From positions 1 through 64,000 of the forward strand of contig JAEWIS010000019.1 in the NCBI GenBank assembly GCA_023386955.1: DNA of 64,000 bases, in the 5' to 3' direction. The notes under the pieces were generated by a model. It made no database searches. It worked only from the letters and a program-made list of their open reading frames with translations, and was not told the origin of the DNA. Origin of the DNA: Bacillota bacterium. GTDB taxonomy: Bacteria; Bacillota; Bacilli; Paenibacillales; NBRC-103111. Below, piece after piece: positions 8,948-17,177 of the stretch. Each line of letters starts with the position of its first letter. Positions within the stretch are counted from its first letter, which is position 1. The translations under genes and the position numbers were made by a program.

Positions 8948-9030
8948 GCGTGAAAGCTCCTCCCGGCAGACTCCTGCCGTTTTCTCTATGGTCCTGCTGC
9001 CTACCTGTCTTCTTCAATTGCGCTTTCTTT

Positions 9031-10620
9031 TCAAATAGCAAACGCCGTCTGCCCGTTCACGACGGTTCTTCGCACCTGCATACCCAGCCACTCCTCCGGG
9101 TCATCCGCAAACGGCCGATCCACTACCGTGAAGTCGGCTCCGTACCCGGGAGCCAGCAGCCCCCGCTCCCGCTCCTCCCCTGCCGTCTGGGCGCTGCCGT
9201 AGGTGTACAGGCGGATGGCCTCCGCCAAGCTCAGCTTCTCCCCGGGCTCGTAGCCGGTATGGGTCTCACCGGGCTTGCGGCGGGCCACGGCAGTGTAGAG
9301 CCCGTAAAGCGGAGACAACGGCTCGATTGGCGCATCACTGCTGCCGCCGCAGGGGATGCCGGCGGAGAGCAGCGTCCGCCATGCATAACGGTGGACGGCC
9401 CGCTGCCCCAACCGCTCCAGCACCCACGGGTAGTCGCCGGTGACAAACGGCGGCTGGATATCGGCGGCAAGCCGCAGCCGGCCCATCCGGGCGAGCTGGT
9501 CACCGCGCAGCACCGGAACATGAATGAGCCGGTCAGGCAGCCCGGCCGCCTGGGGGAGCGGCTGGCGCTCCAGCTCCGTCAGCACCAGATCCACAGCAGC
9601 GTCGCCGATCGCATGGACCGCCACCGGATACCCGGCTTCCCTCGCCTCCGTGACGATTGCGGCGAAAGCCTCCGGCGTATGGATCGGATAGCCGGATTGA
9701 CCCGGCGCGTCGGCATAAGGCTCACTCAGCCAGGCGGTCCGCCCGCCCAGCACGCCGTCTGCGAACATCTTCGCCGCCCCGATCCGCAGCCACTCGCTGC
9801 CGCTGCCTGCCTGCAGTCCCAAGGCCTTGGCCTCCGCCAGATGCGTATAGTTTACCAGTTGATGGGTGCGCAGGAGAATCCCCTCCTCCCGGAGCTCCCG
9901 GTGAATCCGCAGTAGCGTGTCCACCTCCCCCAGATAACGGAGATCATCCGTATGAACCGCCGTAAGCCCCAGGGACAGCGCATATTGTGCCGCCCGGCGG
10001 ATGTTGGCCTTTTTCTCCGCATAATCCGGCTTCGGCACAGCAGTCTGAAACACAGCTCCCGCATCCTCATAAATACGGCCGTTCAATACTCCCCCCTCAT
10101 CCCGCCCGAAGGAGCCGGATGCCGGGTCCGCCGTATCCTCGCTTACACCGGCGCACCGGAAGGCCTCGGTATTGGCCAGCATGGAATGATAGCAGACACG
10201 GGTCAGCAGCACCGGATGCCGGGTGGTTACGGCGTCCAGCTCATCCCGGGTAGGCGCCACCGCCGGCTGGAAGGCATTCTCGTTCCAATTGAGGCCAAGA
10301 ATCCACTCTCCCGGCGGCGTTTTCTCTGCCCGCTGCTTCAGAAGGCCCAGCATTTCCTCCTTGGAGGAAGCCCCGCTGAAATCCAGCGCCGCCAGCTTCA
10401 TGCCCTGCATGGACAGATGCATGTGACAATCGGTTAAACCGGGCAGCACATAACCGCCGTCCAGATTTACCCGCACCGCATTCCTCCCGCCCAACAAAAG
10501 CTCAAGCTCCCGGTCCGAGCCCACCGCCCGGATTCTGCCTTCCTCACAATAAATGGATACCGATTGTTCCCCTTGCCCCGGATAAGGACTGCGCCCACCG
10601 TAAAACCAGGTTCCTTCCAT
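9031..10620 (-). CDS. YtcJ-type metal-dependent amidohydrolase
   Basis: 529-residue amidohydrolase-superfamily enzyme of the YtcJ group, metal-dependent hydrolases with composite TIM-barrel and beta-sandwich domains. Seen: an N-terminal beta-sandwich strand ending in GGYVLPGLTDCHMHL with the metal-binding HxH, the VHTDD segment in the barrel, PVAVHAIGDAAV with a metal-site histidine, GGSSDAPIEPLSPLYG near the C-terminal end of the barrel, and the sandwich-closing GYGADFTVVDRPF. Substrates in this group are mostly unknown (amides, carbamates). Two in-frame ATGs lie six bases apart; the second, at 10620, has AGGAGG six bases before it and is the better start. Confidence 0.88.
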   Translation of the reverse strand: MEGTWFYGGRSPYPGQGEQSVSIYCEEGRIRAVGSDRELELLLGGRNAVRVNLDGGYVLPGLTDCHMHLSMQGMKLAALDFSGASSKEEMLGLLKQRAEKTPPGEWILGLNWNENAFQPAVAPTRDELDAVTTRHPVLLTRVCYHSMLANTEAFRCAGVSEDTADPASGSFGRDEGGVLNGRIYEDAGAVFQTAVPKPDYAEKKANIRRAAQYALSLGLTAVHTDDLRYLGEVDTLLRIHRELREEGILLRTHQLVNYTHLAEAKALGLQAGSGSEWLRIGAAKMFADGVLGGRTAWLSEPYADAPGQSGYPIHTPEAFAAIVTEAREAGYPVAVHAIGDAAVDLVLTELERQPLPQAAGLPDRLIHVPVLRGDQLARMGRLRLAADIQPPFVTGDYPWVLERLGQRAVHRYAWRTLLSAGIPCGGSSDAPIEPLSPLYGLYTAVARRKPGETHTGYEPGEKLSLAEAIRLYTYGSAQTAGEERERGLLAPGYGADFTVVDRPFADDPEEWLGMQVRRTVVNGQTAFAI

Positions 10621-10748
10621 TTCCATCCTCCTCGCAATTCATCACATCCACTAGAGCGTGTTTGCAAACTTTCCTCAGCACAAACTGGTTCACGCGTACA
10701 TATTTCATTCCATTTTCCACAAAATAGGTATTAAGCAATACTTGTCCT

Positions 10749-11789
10749 ATGGGAGGGATTCATCTGAATTCAGAAAGCACGGAAAAGAAGCCTTTATCGG
10801 CCGCCGAAATTTCCGCATTGTGGCATCAGCATACCGGGGACACCCTGGCCATTTGTGTCTATAAATATTTCCTCACCATTGTGGAGGACAAAAAAATCAA
10901 AGCGGTCCTGGAATTTGCCTTGGAATCGTCGGAAAGCCATGTGTCCCAAATATCCGTATTCCTGAATGATGCCCACTTTCAGCTCCCTCTGGGCTTTACC
11001 GATAGTGATGTCAATCTTCAGGCTCCCCGTCTCTTTTCCGATCCGTTTTTGCTGTTCTATACCTATATCATGACGATACACGGGCTGACCGCATACAGCC
11101 TGGCCCTTTCATGCTGTGAGCGGGAGGACCTCCAGGACCACTTCCTGGAAAGCATCGTTACCGCCAAACAATTATTCCAGAAAATCACGGTCCTGGCCCG
11201 GATCATGCCCAAATTCTCGGGTCTGCCCTCCGTTCCCTCCCCACGGGGAGTGGAGTTCATTCAAACTACAGGGATCCTGTCCAATCTCATCGGAGAGAAA
11301 CGGCCGCTGGACTCCTCGGAAATCAGCCATCTGATGTTTAACTCCAAAAAAACCGGCTTCGTCCGTACGCTCAGTCTAGCATTCAGCCAGGTGGTTTCCC
11401 ATGAGGATGTGCGTGACTTTATGCTGAAGAATGTGAAGCTGGCCGGACAGGATGCCGACAGCTTCGACCAGCTGCTCCGGGAGGATGATCTGGTGGCCCC
11501 GCAGCGATGGGACGATGAAATTACGGATTCACAGGCCAGTCCGTTTTCGGACAAGCTGATGATGTTCCACGCTGCTTTTTTGGTCAATACCGCCCTTTCT
11601 TATTATGGCGCGGCCATTGGGGCCAGCCTCCGGTCCGACATCGTCCTCAACTACAAGCGCGTGTCTAACCACGCCCTGCAGGCAGGCGCACTCTGCTATA
11701 ACATCATGGTGAAATACGGCTGGCTGGAGCAGCAGCCCCAGGCCATCGACCGAAAAGCGTTAGCCCAACAAAGCAGCTTTCTCCCATGA
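10749..11789 (+). CDS. DUF3231-family protein
   Basis: 346 residues made of two homologous DUF3231 halves, about residues 15-170 and 180-335. Each starts with an LxxxEIxxLW or LDSSEISHLM type helix and continues as a ferritin-like four-helix pattern. The family is common in spore-forming Bacillales; no reaction is known. The start is uncertain: the ATG at 10749 is itself part of the GGGAGGG ribosome binding site, while a CTG at 10764 sits six bases after it and would give a natural N-terminus (NSESTEKKPLSAAEIS). It stands alone between a divergent amidohydrolase gene and the convergent terminator at 11855-11884. Confidence 0.85.
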   Translation: MGGIHLNSESTEKKPLSAAEISALWHQHTGDTLAICVYKYFLTIVEDKKIKAVLEFALESSESHVSQISVFLNDAHFQLPLGFTDSDVNLQAPRLFSDPFLLFYTYIMTIHGLTAYSLALSCCEREDLQDHFLESIVTAKQLFQKITVLARIMPKFSGLPSVPSPRGVEFIQTTGILSNLIGEKRPLDSSEISHLMFNSKKTGFVRTLSLAFSQVVSHEDVRDFMLKNVKLAGQDADSFDQLLREDDLVAPQRWDDEITDSQASPFSDKLMMFHAAFLVNTALSYYGAAIGASLRSDIVLNYKRVSNHALQAGALCYNIMVKYGWLEQQPQAIDRKALAQQSSFLP

Positions 11790-11854
11790 TTTCCTTTATA
11801 TTCTCCAGATAACCCCCAAACGTAATTTTTGTCAAATCCATGGGATTCATGACA

Positions 11855-11884
11855 CAAAAAAGCCATCCTCCACAGGATGGCTTT
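11855..11884 (-). terminator. Terminator between DUF3231 and epoxide hydrolase genes
   Basis: AAAGCCATCCT / AGGATGGCTTT stem of eleven pairs with a four-base loop. The T-run is on the minus strand, so it serves the epoxide hydrolase gene and may also stop plus-strand reading. Confidence 0.85.
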
Positions 11885-11889
11885 ACGGT

Positions 11890-13116
11890 TTATCTACGGC
11901 CCCGGAAAGTACGACGCAGGTCATCCACCCACTTATCCGGGACTTCCCAGGGGATGAAATGCCCACCCTCTTCATGGGCGGTAATGTTCACATGGTTATA
12001 CCAAGGGGCACGGTCACTATCCAGAAAATGCTGCACCCGTTTTTCCGTAGGGATGCCCGGCGGATTTTCGTAGCCGACAAAGGTGATGCCTGTAGGGGCC
12101 TCAATCACCCGCCAGCGGTCATGGGAGGGTGTCCACGGGTAGCGGTTGTTGTTGGCGTACACCCGCATGGAGGTTTCAACGGCGTTGTTGGCCCAAAAGA
12201 TAGTGGCATGGGTCAGCAGATCGTCCTTCGTAAAGACGGACTCGATATCCCCTTTATTGTCGCTCCATTTCATCCACCGCTTCAGAATCCACGCCAGCAT
12301 GCCCACCGGAGAATCGCTGAGTCCGTAAGCCAGAGTCCCGGAATCCAGCACATGCACGGCCAGATGGGAGGCAAACCGGCGGTCCAGCTCCAGAATCTGC
12401 GCCCTTATCTGCTCCGGAATGTTCTCGGGAATTGGACGCCCCCCGGCAAAATCCCAGGCGCGCTCCCCGTTGAAAAAATCCAGCCTCTGGGCGGAGCCGA
12501 TATGGATCGCATACAGCTCCTCCGCATATTTATGCCCCAGCTGACCGGTCACCAACGCTCCTACATCGCAGCCCGCCGCCGCGTATTTGGGATACCCCAG
12601 TACATCTGTCATCAGCGTGTGCCACAGATCGGCCATTTTCCAAAAGTTCATATCCGGGTTATGAGGCAGCGGCACCGAAAATCCGAACCCTGGCAAGGAC
12701 GGCACGATAACGTCAAAGGCCTCCGCCGGATCACCGCCGAATGCGCCGGGATCAGCCAACGGATCAATCACCTTGGACCAGTGCCAGAACGTCCACGGCC
12801 AGCCATGGGACAGAATCATCGGCATCGGATGAGGGCCAACTCCAGGCTTTCGCATAAAATGTACCGGCACTCCATCCACATGGACATGATAATGCTCATA
12901 ACGGTTGATGGTTTGCTCCGCCTTGCGCCAATCGAACTCCTCGATCCAGTACCGGACAAGCCCCTCCAGATAATGGCGGTTTACCCCGTAGAAGCAGTCC
13001 TCATTGCCGGCATCCATCGGCCACCGGGTGGAGCGCAGGCGGTGCTGCAGATCCGCAAGCACTTCATCCGGGATATGGACCGGGGTGGACTGCAACCCGC
13101 AAAAAGCAGCGGTCAT
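11890..13116 (-). CDS. Epoxide hydrolase (EHN-type alpha/beta hydrolase)
   Basis: 408 residues. An N-terminal epoxide-hydrolase domain (about 1-110) is followed by an alpha/beta-hydrolase core. Seen: the oxyanion motif SHGWPW near residue 105, the nucleophile aspartate in AAGCDVGALV near 183, and the catalytic histidine in HEEGGHFIPWE near 388. Together these fit the microsomal/juvenile-hormone epoxide hydrolase family, which opens epoxides to diols through an aspartyl ester. AAAGGAGG lies eight bases before the ATG. It is 23 bases downstream of a MarR regulator gene on the same strand, so a detoxification operon induced through that regulator is a reasonable inference. Confidence 0.9.
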   Translation of the reverse strand: MTAAFCGLQSTPVHIPDEVLADLQHRLRSTRWPMDAGNEDCFYGVNRHYLEGLVRYWIEEFDWRKAEQTINRYEHYHVHVDGVPVHFMRKPGVGPHPMPMILSHGWPWTFWHWSKVIDPLADPGAFGGDPAEAFDVIVPSLPGFGFSVPLPHNPDMNFWKMADLWHTLMTDVLGYPKYAAAGCDVGALVTGQLGHKYAEELYAIHIGSAQRLDFFNGERAWDFAGGRPIPENIPEQIRAQILELDRRFASHLAVHVLDSGTLAYGLSDSPVGMLAWILKRWMKWSDNKGDIESVFTKDDLLTHATIFWANNAVETSMRVYANNNRYPWTPSHDRWRVIEAPTGITFVGYENPPGIPTEKRVQHFLDSDRAPWYNHVNITAHEEGGHFIPWEVPDKWVDDLRRTFRGRR

Positions 13117-13139
13117 AGTAAGTTCCTCCTTTACACCTG

Positions 13140-13592
13140 TTACGTCCTCGTCCTGTTGCCCAGCTCCCCCAGCTTCCTTAAGGCAGGTAGCGCCGCGGCC
13201 ACTGTCTCTTTCTCCTCCCGAGTAAGTCCCTCCATAAAGGCTGAAAGCTGCGCAATCCGGTCCAGCCGGCGGGAATCAATAACGTCCGCACCCTTCGCCG
13301 TAATATGCACCAGCACCACCCGGCCGTCCGTGGGGTCGGGCTTGCGCTCAACCAGTCCGTCCCTCTCCAGCCGGGTGACCAATTGGGTAATGCCCGACTG
13401 CGTCACCTGTTCATTGGCAGTCAGCTCCGTCAGCCGCATGGGGCTCTTCCGGGACAAGGTATGCAGAACGGACAGCGTGGTAAAGCTCAGCTTCTCCACC
13501 GAGGGCAATCGGATGATGATCCGGGTCAATTCCTCAAAAACCAAAGCAAACTCAGTGACGTCCAGCTCATTGGGGGTTGTGTTAGGTTCCAT
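13140..13592 (-). CDS. MarR-family transcriptional regulator
   Basis: 150-residue winged-helix regulator. Seen: the recognition helix region LTANEQVTQSGITQLVTRLE followed by the wing RKPDPTDGRVVLVHIT with the conserved D-x-R-G/R pattern, flanked by dimerisation helices. MarR proteins usually repress their own operon and respond to phenolic or other lipophilic ligands; here the next gene encodes an epoxide hydrolase. The ATG at 13592 has no Shine-Dalgarno sequence, and a TATAAT lies six bases upstream, so the transcript may be leaderless. Confidence 0.9.
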   Translation of the reverse strand: MEPNTTPNELDVTEFALVFEELTRIIIRLPSVEKLSFTTLSVLHTLSRKSPMRLTELTANEQVTQSGITQLVTRLERDGLVERKPDPTDGRVVLVHITAKGADVIDSRRLDRIAQLSAFMEGLTREEKETVAAALPALRKLGELGNRTRT

Positions 13593-13622
13593 GGAGGGAT
13601 TATATCACATATTTATATAAGT
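13593..13622 (-). promoter_or_regulatory. Possible leaderless promoter and operator of marR
   Basis: On the minus strand TATAAT ends six bases before the marR ATG, which would place +1 at or near the A of ATG. The spacer holds an inverted repeat TTATAT / ATATAA that could be a MarR operator. The -35 hexamer is poor, so this is a moderate call. Confidence 0.4.
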
Positions 13623-13674
13623 TACTAATATAAAGAAACAGCTTCAACTGCTTTAATCCGAAGTGGCTATGTTC

Positions 13675-13859
13675 CTAACGGCAGTGAGAGACGCTATTTG
13701 CCCCAAAATAGAGGTTTGCCAAATCTAACGGAAGCAGGAGACGTTATTTGCCTAGAATAGGGCTTGCCGCAGGGCAATTTATCCAAATAGCGGCGGTGGC
13801 CGCCGTTAGATTTTTTTAAGAGGCGTTTTCGCTGAAATAAGGACTCTCACCGCCGTTAG
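13675..13859. repeat. Composite intergenic repeat element, copy B (GTTAG subtype)
   Basis: Occupies the divergent gap between marR and the siderophore operon. Four 25 bp units that begin AAATA and end CGTTAG: two inverted (13675-13699, 13725-13749), two direct (13785-13809, 13835-13859). Start-to-start spacing is 50, 60 and 50. Unit 1 is complementary to unit 4 at about 21 of 25 positions, so the RNA or single-stranded DNA could fold back. No open frame of interest. Confidence 0.8.
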
Positions 13860-13925
13860 AATTCGTCATGACCTGTCGGCCATTACCAGTGGTGAAGATG
13901 GGGGTACAAACGCATATTTATACTA

Positions 13926-13954
13926 TTGACATACGGGGCATTAAAACTTATATT
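13926..13954 (+). promoter_or_regulatory. Promoter of the siderophore ABC operon
   Basis: TTGACA (13926-13931), a 17-base spacer and TATATT (13949-13954), an almost ideal sigma-A promoter. A Fur box lies at the expected transcription start. Confidence 0.8.
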
Positions 13955-13960
13955 TGATAG

Positions 13961-13975
13961 CGAGAATCATTATCA
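13961..13975 (+). promoter_or_regulatory. Fur box
   Basis: CGAGAATCATTATCA matches the Bacillus 7-1-7 consensus TGATAATnATTATCA at 13 of 15 positions counting the free centre. It covers the predicted start site of the iron-transport operon, so Fur-Fe would block initiation. Confidence 0.8.
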
Positions 13976-14025
13976 ATTGGGCTATTTTATAAAAAATACA
14001 TGATGCAACAAGGAAGGATATGAGA

Positions 14026-15105
14026 ATGAATACGAAGCAGCACATTTCCGTTAAGGTACTTTTCCTCGCAACTATGGTCATGATCCTGCTGGCAGGCTGC
14101 GCCTCGCAGCAATCCGGCTCCTCCCCTGCTCCGTCCCAGGCTGCAAGCAGCAGCCCGGCGCCTGCAGCCAGCCAAGCTCCCAAGGATACCACCCAATATC
14201 CCATTGTGATCAAGCATGCATTCGGCGAAACCACCATCTCCAAGAAGCCTGAGCGGGTAGCCACCATCCAATGGGCCAACCATGATGTTGCTCTTGCTCT
14301 GGGTGTGGTGCCGGTAGGCTTCTCGGCCGCCAACTTCGGCGTACAGGATAACAGCGGGCTTCTGCCCTGGACCGCTAAGAAGCTCAAGGAGCTTAATGTG
14401 GACAAGCCGAATATCTTCCAGGATACGGACGGTCTGGACTTCGAGGCCATCTCTGACTCCAACCCGGACGTTATTCTTGCCGCTTATTCCGGCATTACCA
14501 AGGAGGATTACGAGATCCTCAGCAAAATCGCTCCGGTTGTGCCCTACCAAACCACAGCATGGTCCACCACCTGGCGGGATCAGGTATTGTATAACGCCAC
14601 CGGCATGGGGATGAAGGCCGAAGGCGAGAAGCTGATTAAGGACACGGAAGCCCTGATTCAAGAAAAAGCCGCCAAGTACCCTCAAATGAAGGGCAAAAAG
14701 GTGGCCTGGGTGAACTTCTCTGCCAAGGATATGTCCAAGCTGCATGTGTACACGCCTGTTGACCCGCGAGGGGCATTCCTGATCGAGCTGGGTATGTCCT
14801 ATCCCGAGAGTGTTACCGGCAAAATTACGAATCCTACCGCCTATTCCCTGAACCTGAGCGCAGAAAACGCGGACGTCCTTAACGATGCGGACATTATCAT
14901 CGGCTATGGCGGCGATGACCTGTATCAAGCGGTGAAGGCGGACTCCCTGCTGAGCAAAATTCCGGCTATCCAAAGAGGCTCCGTGGTGTTTATCGGCAAC
15001 GGCACTGCCTTGGCCGCCTCCGGCAATCCCAACCCGCTGTCCATTGCCTATACCATCGATGATTACCTGGCCTTGATTGACGGAGCCATCAAGAAGCTCC
15101 CATGA
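14026..15105 (+). CDS. Iron-siderophore ABC transporter substrate-binding lipoprotein
   Basis: 359-residue lipoprotein of the FepB/FhuD (cluster A-II) binding-protein class. Seen: a signal peptide ending in lipobox LLAGC (Cys 25), a Ser/Ala/Pro-rich linker, KKPERVATIQWANHDVALALG typical of the first lobe (shown here as KKPERVATIQW plus DVALALG), ESVTGK and YGGDDLY in the second lobe. It should capture a ferric siderophore at the membrane; the siderophore type cannot be told. Two ATGs are possible; 14026 lies seven bases after AAGGAAGGA, while 14020 is too close. First gene of a Fur-controlled operon; its stop overlaps the next start as ATGA. Confidence 0.92.
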   Translation: MNTKQHISVKVLFLATMVMILLAGCASQQSGSSPAPSQAASSSPAPAASQAPKDTTQYPIVIKHAFGETTISKKPERVATIQWANHDVALALGVVPVGFSAANFGVQDNSGLLPWTAKKLKELNVDKPNIFQDTDGLDFEAISDSNPDVILAAYSGITKEDYEILSKIAPVVPYQTTAWSTTWRDQVLYNATGMGMKAEGEKLIKDTEALIQEKAAKYPQMKGKKVAWVNFSAKDMSKLHVYTPVDPRGAFLIELGMSYPESVTGKITNPTAYSLNLSAENADVLNDADIIIGYGGDDLYQAVKADSLLSKIPAIQRGSVVFIGNGTALAASGNPNPLSIAYTIDDYLALIDGAIKKLP

Positions 15106-16142
15106 GCAGCCCGTCCGCTTCCAAAACCAAATGGGCAAGCCCGCATATCCCCAAGCATTTCCCGCTGGTCCTCGCGGCCAGCCTGATCTTGGTGGGGGTA
15201 TGCGTGCTTGCCTCCCTGGCCCTGGGCTCCCGGCTGCTGGGCTGGAAAGAGCTGATGGACGGCTTGTTCCATCCTGATGTGGACTCCTACGGGGCCAATA
15301 TTGTCCGCAAACGGATTTCCCGGACGGTGTTCAGCCTGTTAAGCGGTGCAGCTTTGGGCGTGTCCGGCGCTCTGATGCAGTCCGTCACCCGCAACCCCAT
15401 TGCCGACCCGAGTATTCTTGGCGTGAATACCGGCGCCTCCCTGTTCGTGGTCTGCGGCATTGCCTTCTTGAATATCAGCACCGCCAACGAATACATCTGG
15501 CTGGCTTTGGCCGGCGCGGCCATTACCGCCGTCTTCGTATTCGGGATCGGATCCATGGGGAGTGGCGGAGCCACCCCCATTAAGCTGGTTTTGGCGGGAG
15601 CAGCCACCAGCGCCGCCCTGGCCTCTCTGGTTAGCGCCATTATGATTCCCCGCTCGTATGTGATGGACCAGTTCCGGTTTTGGCAGGTGGGGAGCGCCGG
15701 TTCGGCATCCTGGAGCGGGATCGCCACCTTTGCGCCGTTTCTGGCTTTTGGCATCCTGGCTGCCCTTGTGACCGCCCCTGCCCTGAATGCATTGGCCCTG
15801 GGCGATGATGTGGCCACCGGACTGGGCGTCCGCACAGGCATCCTGCGGATGGTTGCCGCGCTTGCAGGGGTTCTCCTGTGCGGAGCCACCACGGCTCTGG
15901 CTGGCCCCATCGGCTTTGTGGGCCTGATCGCTACCCATGTTACCCGGCTTATGCTGGGCTCCGATCTGCGTTTTGTAATCCCCATGTCGGCCATTTCAGG
16001 TGCCGTTATTCTGACCATATCCGATATAATCGGCCGGCTCGTGGGCAGCCCCGGGGAGCTGGAGGTCGGGGTGGTGACGGCCTTCGTCGGGGCTCCGTTA
16101 CTTATCCTATTAGCCATGCGTTCGAAAGTGCGGTCATTATGA
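15102..16142 (+). CDS. FecCD-family siderophore ABC permease, first subunit
   Basis: 346-residue inner-membrane permease of the FecCD/BtuC family with nine to ten hydrophobic segments. Seen: RKRISRTVFSLLSGAALG and MQSVTRNPIADPSILGVNTG, the latter being the family hallmark, and the cytoplasmic coupling region GPIGFVGLIATHVTRLMLG near residue 268. It would pair with the following permease as a heterodimer. Translationally coupled at both ends by ATGA overlaps. Confidence 0.93.
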   Translation: MSSPSASKTKWASPHIPKHFPLVLAASLILVGVCVLASLALGSRLLGWKELMDGLFHPDVDSYGANIVRKRISRTVFSLLSGAALGVSGALMQSVTRNPIADPSILGVNTGASLFVVCGIAFLNISTANEYIWLALAGAAITAVFVFGIGSMGSGGATPIKLVLAGAATSAALASLVSAIMIPRSYVMDQFRFWQVGSAGSASWSGIATFAPFLAFGILAALVTAPALNALALGDDVATGLGVRTGILRMVAALAGVLLCGATTALAGPIGFVGLIATHVTRLMLGSDLRFVIPMSAISGAVILTISDIIGRLVGSPGELEVGVVTAFVGAPLLILLAMRSKVRSL

Positions 16143-17176
16143 ATAATCAAACAGTTGCTTTTATTATGGCGGGCAGACGCCAAAGACGCCGGCGGTGGGT
16201 CCTGGTTACCGTTGTGCTGGCCGTACTGTCATGTGCCCTTTGTATGGCCATGCTGCTGTTGGGCAGCACTATCTATCCGGTGAAGGATGTAATCCGGACT
16301 CTGATGGGCGAGCAGATCAAAGGGGTCTCCTTTGCCGTGAATACCATCCGGCTGCCCCGTATGCTGGCCGGGCTGTTCGCCGGCTTTGCCTTCGGCGTCG
16401 CCGGAAGCACCTTCCAGACTATGCTGCGCAACCCCCTGGCCAATCCCAACGTCATCGGCATTACCTCCGGCTCCAGTGCAGCTGCGGTTTTTTGCATTAC
16501 CGTGCTGCATACCAGCGGGGCGGTTGTTTCCGTGGCATCGGTTATTGCCGGACTGGCTACGGTGCTGGTGATTTATGTATGCTCCAGAGGCGCCTCCTTT
16601 GCCGTCGGCCGCTTAATCCTGGTGGGCATCGGCGTTCAGGCGATGCTGGATGCCATCATCTCATACCTTCTTCTGGTGGGCGCCCAGCAGGATATCCCGG
16701 CCGCCCTCAGATGGCTCAGCGGTAGTCTCAACGGCTCCCAGATGCATGAGCTTCCGCCTTTGGTCATTACCGTACTGATCTGTGCTCCGATCATCATCCT
16801 GTTGGGCAAACATCTTACCGTGCTCGAGCTGGGGGAGCAATCCGCCACTTCGCTTGGTGTAAATACAGACAAAACCCGGATCATGCTGATCGTCAGCTCC
16901 GTCTGCATGATTGCGCTGGCTACCGCAACAACAGGTCCCATCGCCTTTGTGGCCTTCCTTTCGGGACCCATAGCCAAAAGACTGGTTGGCGTCGGCTTCT
17001 CCTTCTCCAATGTGGTTCCGTCCGGTTTGGTCGGGGTGATATTGGTGTTGGCCGGTGATCTCATGGGGCAGTTTGCCTTTGCCGTCAGATACCCCGTCGG
17101 CATCATGACCGGCATTCTGGGCGCGCCGTACCTGATCTTCTTGCTTATCCGGATGAATCGAAAGGGAGATTTCTAA
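16139..17176 (+). CDS. FecCD-family siderophore ABC permease, second subunit
   Basis: 345-residue permease partner. Seen: VNTIRLPRMLAGLFAGFAFG, MLRNPLANPNVIGITSG, and the coupling motif GPIAFVAFLSGPIAKRLVG. The frame is open far upstream inside the preceding gene, but ATG 16139 overlaps its stop as ATGA and begins just before the basic N-terminus (RRQRRRR) and first membrane segment, so it is the start. One base separates its stop from the ATPase gene start region. Confidence 0.93.
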   Translation: MNNQTVAFIMAGRRQRRRRWVLVTVVLAVLSCALCMAMLLLGSTIYPVKDVIRTLMGEQIKGVSFAVNTIRLPRMLAGLFAGFAFGVAGSTFQTMLRNPLANPNVIGITSGSSAAAVFCITVLHTSGAVVSVASVIAGLATVLVIYVCSRGASFAVGRLILVGIGVQAMLDAIISYLLLVGAQQDIPAALRWLSGSLNGSQMHELPPLVITVLICAPIIILLGKHLTVLELGEQSATSLGVNTDKTRIMLIVSSVCMIALATATTGPIAFVAFLSGPIAKRLVGVGFSFSNVVPSGLVGVILVLAGDLMGQFAFAVRYPVGIMTGILGAPYLIFLLIRMNRKGDF

Positions 17177-17177
17177 C

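Noticed and set aside
11959..13620. Very long plus-strand open frame (553 codons) opposite the epoxide hydrolase and marR genes
   Set aside because: Antisense shadow of two well-supported genes; composition is Arg/His/Pro-rich nonsense with no domain and no good ribosome binding site.
13675..13859. CRISPR array
   Set aside because: Regular 50-bp spacing superficially resembles one, but only two units per orientation, units are inverted relative to each other, the intervening sequences are themselves similar, and there are no cas genes.
13987..15138. 383-codon minus-strand frame opposite the siderophore-binding lipoprotein gene
   Set aside because: Shadow of a gene with a clear signal peptide, lipobox, promoter and Fur box on the other strand.
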